Shown: positions 6,190-8,486 of the stretch, piece after piece
Layout: every line of letters starts with the position of its first letter
Position numbering within the stretch: the first letter of the stretch is position 1
Assembly: GCA_965372135.1 (NCBI GenBank)
Contig: CBDVBD010000144.1
Coordinates: 1-8,486 of the forward strand
Length of the DNA: 8,486 nt
Source: CBDVBD01 sp965372135
Lineage (GTDB): Bacteria; Electryoneota; RPQS01; CBDVBD01
Direction of reading: 5' to 3'
Program-made: the position numbers and the translations under genes
Notes under the pieces: model-generated
Told to the model about the DNA's origin: nothing
The model's input: the letters and a program-made list of their open reading frames with translations, nothing else
The model's database searches: none

Positions 6190-7512
6190 ATGGCACGAAG
6201 TAGTTTGTTAGTCCTTCTGGGATTGCTGCTGATGGCGTCATACGCGCTGCCGGCAACCCGGAATGTGTTGTGTGAAGAATTTACCGGTACCTGGTGAGGA
6301 ACCTGCGCGATCGTTGATCCGTGGCTCCAAAACATTTTTAACCAGTATCCGGACCGGATTGTTGGTTTAAAGCACCACTTTGGCAGTGATCCCATGACGA
6401 CGCCTGAGACCACTGCCAGAGCGAGTTACTATGGCGTAAGTGCCGCTCCGACGTTGATAATTTGTGGTGTAGACGCCGGATGGCCCTATAACACATTATG
6501 GGAACCAGCAATCATGGCGCGAATGAATGTGCCCAGCCCGCTGGAGTTTACGCTGGGAGGAGAGTATAATCCTGTCGCCCTGTCGGGTTATGCGGAAGTT
6601 GAGGTGTATGTGGAAGGTGCAGTGAGTCCCGGTGCGGATTACCGGATTCTGTGGGTCATTTCAGAAAATGACGTGCAAATAAGCGGCACCCACCAGTGCG
6701 TCACCCGTGACTTCGCCCCTGACCAGAACGGCACATCGGTCACTTTAGCGCAAGGGAACACCTACCGCTTCGAGATCGACTTCGATGTTCCGTCAGGAAG
6801 CGTTCCCGAAAATTGCTATATTTCAGTGTTTATCCAGAACTCGGGTACCCGGGATGTGCTGCAAACAGAGAAGGAATTCATCACTGATTTGATACCGTTG
6901 CCAACACCGGCAGCGGGCGTTTCAAGTTCGTCCTTGCAATTCGGGGAAGTCGAGGTCGGTCAATCGGCGGATCTTCCTTTGACGATTACCAGTATCGGCA
7001 ATCTTCCGCTGGTGATCAGCGACATCTCCTGCAACAACATATGTTTTACCACCGACTGGGATCCGTCAGACACACTGTTGTTGGTGGGTGAAGAGCTGGA
7101 CCTCACGGTGACGTTCAGTCCGATTGCGGCGGTGACGTTTAACCGGACATTAGCCATCGAATCCAACGCCGAATTGGTGGAGGTGGGATTGCACGGAACC
7201 GGCACGCCTGCCAGTGCGGTCAATCCGGATGGGTCAGTAGGGATTCCGGAATCATTTGCGCTCTATGCACCGTATCCCAACCCGTTTAACCCGGAAACCA
7301 CGGTGGCGTTCGATGTGCCCGCATCTGCAGATGTCACGGTGCGGGTGTACGACGTGTTAGGACGGCAGGTGGTGACCTTGACTGAGGGCAGAATTGGTGC
7401 CGGTGCGTACCGTGTGACGTGGAACGCGGTGGACCAGACATCCGGCGTGTATTTTGTAAAGATGGATGCCAACGGTCAGGTATTTACCCAAAAATGCCTG
7501 CTGGTACGCTAA
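6190..7512 (+). CDS. Predicted exported selenoprotein: thioredoxin-fold (UGTC motif) protein with ASH and T9SS sorting domains
   Basis: 440 residues if the in-frame TGA at 6295-6297 is read as selenocysteine (residue 36). Seen: a signal peptide (residues 1 to about 20, Leu-rich), then RNVLCEEFTGTW-U-G-T-C, which is the N-terminal strand and active site of a thioredoxin-like fold with U36 in place of the first Cys of CxxC and C39 as partner. Next come a helix, a strand (IVGLKHHFGSDP) and YYGVSAAPTLII with the typical cis-Pro (P87). Residues about 117-235 are a beta-rich segment similar in layout to Omp28-type proteins. Residues about 244-338 are an ASH/choice-of-anchor-D domain (LQFGEVEVGQSADLPLTI), and 362-440 a type A sorting domain (YPNPFNP, VYDVLGRQ, SGVYFVKM). 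The frame is otherwise open and coding-like on both sides of the TGA. Likely role: thiol/selenol redox chemistry at the outer surface; substrate unknown. Alternatives are a recent nonsense mutation or a base error. An automated caller would start at 6394 and lose the signal peptide and active site. Confidence 0.78.
6295..6297 (+). other. In-frame TGA, predicted selenocysteine codon
   Basis: The codon follows TGG (Trp35) and precedes GGA-ACC-TGC (Gly-Thr-Cys). In thioredoxin-like cargo proteins of this kind the W is normally followed by Cys (W-C-x-x-C), so TGA replaces precisely the nucleophilic Cys, the hallmark of Sec/Cys exchange. It is the only in-frame stop in 440 codons. TGA acts as a normal stop at 1787-1789, which argues against global reassignment. 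Confidence 0.78.
6298..6328 (+). promoter_or_regulatory. Candidate bacterial SECIS element
   Basis: A stem-loop begins right after the TGA. GGA (6298-6300) pairs with TCC (6326-6328). After a small internal loop, CTGCG (6303-6307) pairs with CGTGG (6320-6324) with two G-T wobbles. C6308 is bulged, and GATC (6309-6312) pairs with GATC (6316-6319), closing a GTT triloop (6313-6315). The apical loop starts 15 nt after the TGA and its first base is G. That fits the known bacterial SECIS pattern read by SelB: a short hairpin just 3' of the UGA, a G at the start of a small loop, and often a bulge below the upper stem. Pairing was done by hand, without energies. Confidence 0.6.
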
Positions 7513-7532
7513 AATTAGTTAGTTGAAGAGGG

Positions 7533-7557
7533 ATTTCGAACTCCACTAAGTCGAAAT
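7533..7557 (+). repeat. Bulged hairpin after the selenoprotein gene
   Basis: ATTTCG (7533-7538) pairs with CGAAAT (7552-7557). After a bulged A, ACT (7540-7542) pairs with AGT (7549-7551) around CCACTA. It lies 20 nt past the stop and has no T-tract; it may protect the 3' end of the mRNA. Confidence 0.4.
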
Positions 7558-7615
7558 TGCTTCCCCTGTTAAGTACGGGGTGGCAATGGTGTGTGAAGAC
7601 TCGAATGTGAGGTGG

Positions 7616-7638
7616 TGCCGGGTGTATTGTACCCGGCA
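7616..7638 (+). terminator. GC-rich hairpin, possible weak terminator
   Basis: TGCCGGGT (7616-7623) pairs perfectly with ACCCGGCA (7631-7638) around a 7-nt loop. GTGAG (7607-7611) and CTCAC (7645-7649) can extend the structure outward past an internal loop. A T-rich run (7671-7680) follows only about 20 nt after the outer stem, so this is not a classical intrinsic terminator, though it could end or stabilise the transcript. Confidence 0.4.
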
Positions 7639-7747
7639 CTGCCGCTCACCTGTGGTTTACTTTCCTGGAATTTTGTTTTTCTTGAATGTAGAAATATTGC
7701 TGATTAACTCATCTCGTGTAAACTCAAATCCTATTCACCAGAAATTT

Positions 7748-7754
7748 AAAGGTG
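7748..7754 (+). promoter_or_regulatory. Ribosome binding site of the beta-helix gene
   Basis: AAAGGTG lies 5 nt before the ATG at 7760 and supports that start. Confidence 0.5.
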
Positions 7755-7759
7755 CGATT

Positions 7760-8486
7760 ATGAGAGTGATGTGGGTAACTATTATTGCAACGGTTTTTGT
7801 GACCGCGACTGTGTTTGGCACCACCATTCATGTGCCGCACCAGTATCCCACCATTCAAGAAGGGATCAATGCTTCGGTGTCGGGGGATACGGTGTTGGTG
7901 GCGGATGGGACATATTCCGGTCCCAATAACCGGAATCTGGATTACGGGGGCAGGGAAATTGTGGTGATGTCGCAGAATGGTGCGGATAGCACCATCATCG
8001 ACTGTGAAAACAGCGGAAGGGGAGTGTATTTCCACACCTATGAGGGACGGGGGGCGGTGCTGGATGGGTTTACCATCATCAACGGCTCAATCGACCGGGG
8101 TGCCGGGATATACTGCGATGATGTCAGCCCCACTATCCTTAACTGCGTGATCGCATTGAATTCGGTGAATACCGGCAGTTGGAATTACGGGGGTGGATTG
8201 TATGCTAGGAATTCCTATCCGTTGATTGAAAACTGCATATTTTACCATAATTCCACGGAGAACGGCACCTGGTGCCACGGCGGGGGGATGTATCTGGACG
8301 ACAGCAGCTCGGTAATAAGCAATTGCATCTTTCAGGGGAATTATGCATCGGGGGGAACTTATAATTACGGCGGTGGGATTTTTTGCAGCGGGGGAACGCC
8401 CATGATTTTGCGCTGTACGGTGGACAGCAACTGGGTGAGCGGGGGGAATTACGCTTATGGCGGCGGGATCAATTCGTCCAACTCCG
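7760..8486 (+). CDS. Secreted right-handed parallel beta-helix repeat protein, 3' truncated
   Basis: The frame is open for 242 codons from the ATG at 7760 to the right edge with no stop. The N-terminus is a signal peptide of about 20 residues (MRVMWVTII, hydrophobic core, cleavage likely after VFG). Then comes HVPHQYPTIQEGINASVSGDTV followed by LVADGTY, the usual opening of secreted parallel beta-helix proteins, where 'YPTIQEGI' leads into the first coils. From about residue 95 there are recurring units in which a GGG(I/L/M)(Y/F) turn is followed about 10-15 residues later by an (N/R)C-(I/V/T) ladder (LNCVI, ENCIF, SNCIF, LRCTV) and N-S or G-N. Families with this fold include Pmp-like surface proteins and polysaccharide lyases. 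No lyase catalytic residues can be assigned here. By analogy with its neighbours it may end in a T9SS sorting domain, but that part lies outside the window. Confidence 0.85.
   Translation, partial: MRVMWVTIIATVFVTATVFGTTIHVPHQYPTIQEGINASVSGDTVLVADGTYSGPNNRNLDYGGREIVVMSQNGADSTIIDCENSGRGVYFHTYEGRGAVLDGFTIINGSIDRGAGIYCDDVSPTILNCVIALNSVNTGSWNYGGGLYARNSYPLIENCIFYHNSTENGTWCHGGGMYLDDSSSVISNCIFQGNYASGGTYNYGGGIFCSGGTPMILRCTVDSNWVSGGNYAYGGGINSSNS

Larger units (their letters stand above)
7513..7759. other. 247-nt intergenic gap with two hairpins, no gene
   Basis: The gap contains a bulged hairpin soon after the stop codon, a second GC-rich hairpin in the middle and an AT-rich right half. I find no convincing -35/-10 pair and no RNA gene. 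The minus-strand open frame over its right end is an antisense shadow of the beta-helix gene. Confidence 0.5.

Noticed and set aside
6295..6297. TGA as a reassigned sense codon (Trp or Gly) across the genome
   Set aside because: TGA ends the gene at 1787-1789 exactly after a complete sorting domain, where further TGAs follow in frame. Trp is encoded by TGG throughout. No other gene has an internal TGA.
6190..7512. Simple pseudogene from a nonsense mutation
   Set aside because: Not excluded, but less likely: there is no frameshift or second stop in 440 codons, all domains are intact, and the TGA hits the one codon where Sec would be expected, with a hairpin behind it.
6394..7512. Separate shorter gene starting at ATG 6394
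   Set aside because: This start lies inside the thioredoxin fold, has no Shine-Dalgarno and yields no signal peptide although the protein ends in a sorting domain that needs Sec export.
7682..7725. Promoter for the beta-helix gene (TTGAAT or TTGCTG as -35)
   Set aside because: The bases at the proper distance do not resemble a -10 box, and TAAACT at 7718 lacks a -35 at acceptable spacing.
24..8486. CRISPR array, insertion sequence, integrase or att sites
   Set aside because: There are no regularly spaced direct repeats with unique spacers, no transposase or integrase coding sequence and no terminal inverted repeats. The repeated protein motifs are divergent at DNA level and lie in coding frame.

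Overview
All supported genes lie on the + strand. The window looks like a chromosomal segment of a Gram-negative, FCB-type bacterium: Bacteroidota/Calditrichota-like or one of the related uncultured candidate phyla. The basis is that three complete or partial genes and one gene tail end in the same type IX secretion (T9SS) type A C-terminal sorting module. Its signs are a YPNPFN-like motif, a VYDVLGR core, a W-D/N-A strand, SG(V/I/L)YFV and a basic C-terminus. Species or phylum cannot be fixed from this window. TGA is a genuine stop in at least one gene (1787-1789) and TGG encodes Trp, so the genetic code appears standard.

Layout: (1) 1-256, tail of a T9SS cargo protein. (2) 344-1789, secreted seven-repeat propeller-like protein with a sorting domain. 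(3) 1790-2249, a non-coding gap with a cluster of hairpins, a good intrinsic terminator (1963-1987) and a near-consensus sigma-70 promoter (2083-2111). (4) 2250-4166, gyrB, complete with its catalytic residues. (5) 4227-6014, a second seven-repeat propeller-like cargo protein with an added ASH/choice-of-anchor-D domain. (6) 6190-7512, a thioredoxin-fold cargo protein interrupted by one in-frame TGA. (7) 7513-7759, a gap with hairpins. (8) 7760-8486, the start of a secreted right-handed parallel beta-helix protein that runs off the window.

The main discovery is gene 6. The TGA (6295-6297) sits exactly where the first Cys of a thioredoxin-type CxxC motif belongs: EEFTGTW-(TGA)-GTC. The frame stays open for 404 further codons, through the rest of the thioredoxin fold, an ASH domain and a sorting domain. 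A stem-loop with a G-starting apical loop follows the TGA at about the distance expected of a bacterial SECIS. The best reading is a selenoprotein with a U-G-T-C redox motif, exported by the Sec pathway and sorted to the surface by T9SS. The current 'start' at 6394 would be an artefact of automated gene calling. The selenocysteine machinery (selA, selB, selC, selD) is not in this window, so the claim needs the rest of the genome.

The non-gyrB genes share a theme: export by signal peptide, repeat or adhesion-like folds, and outer-membrane sorting. gyrB is the lone housekeeping gene and has its own promoter. It may be co-transcribed with the propeller gene that follows 60 nt later, since no terminator with a T-tract separates them.
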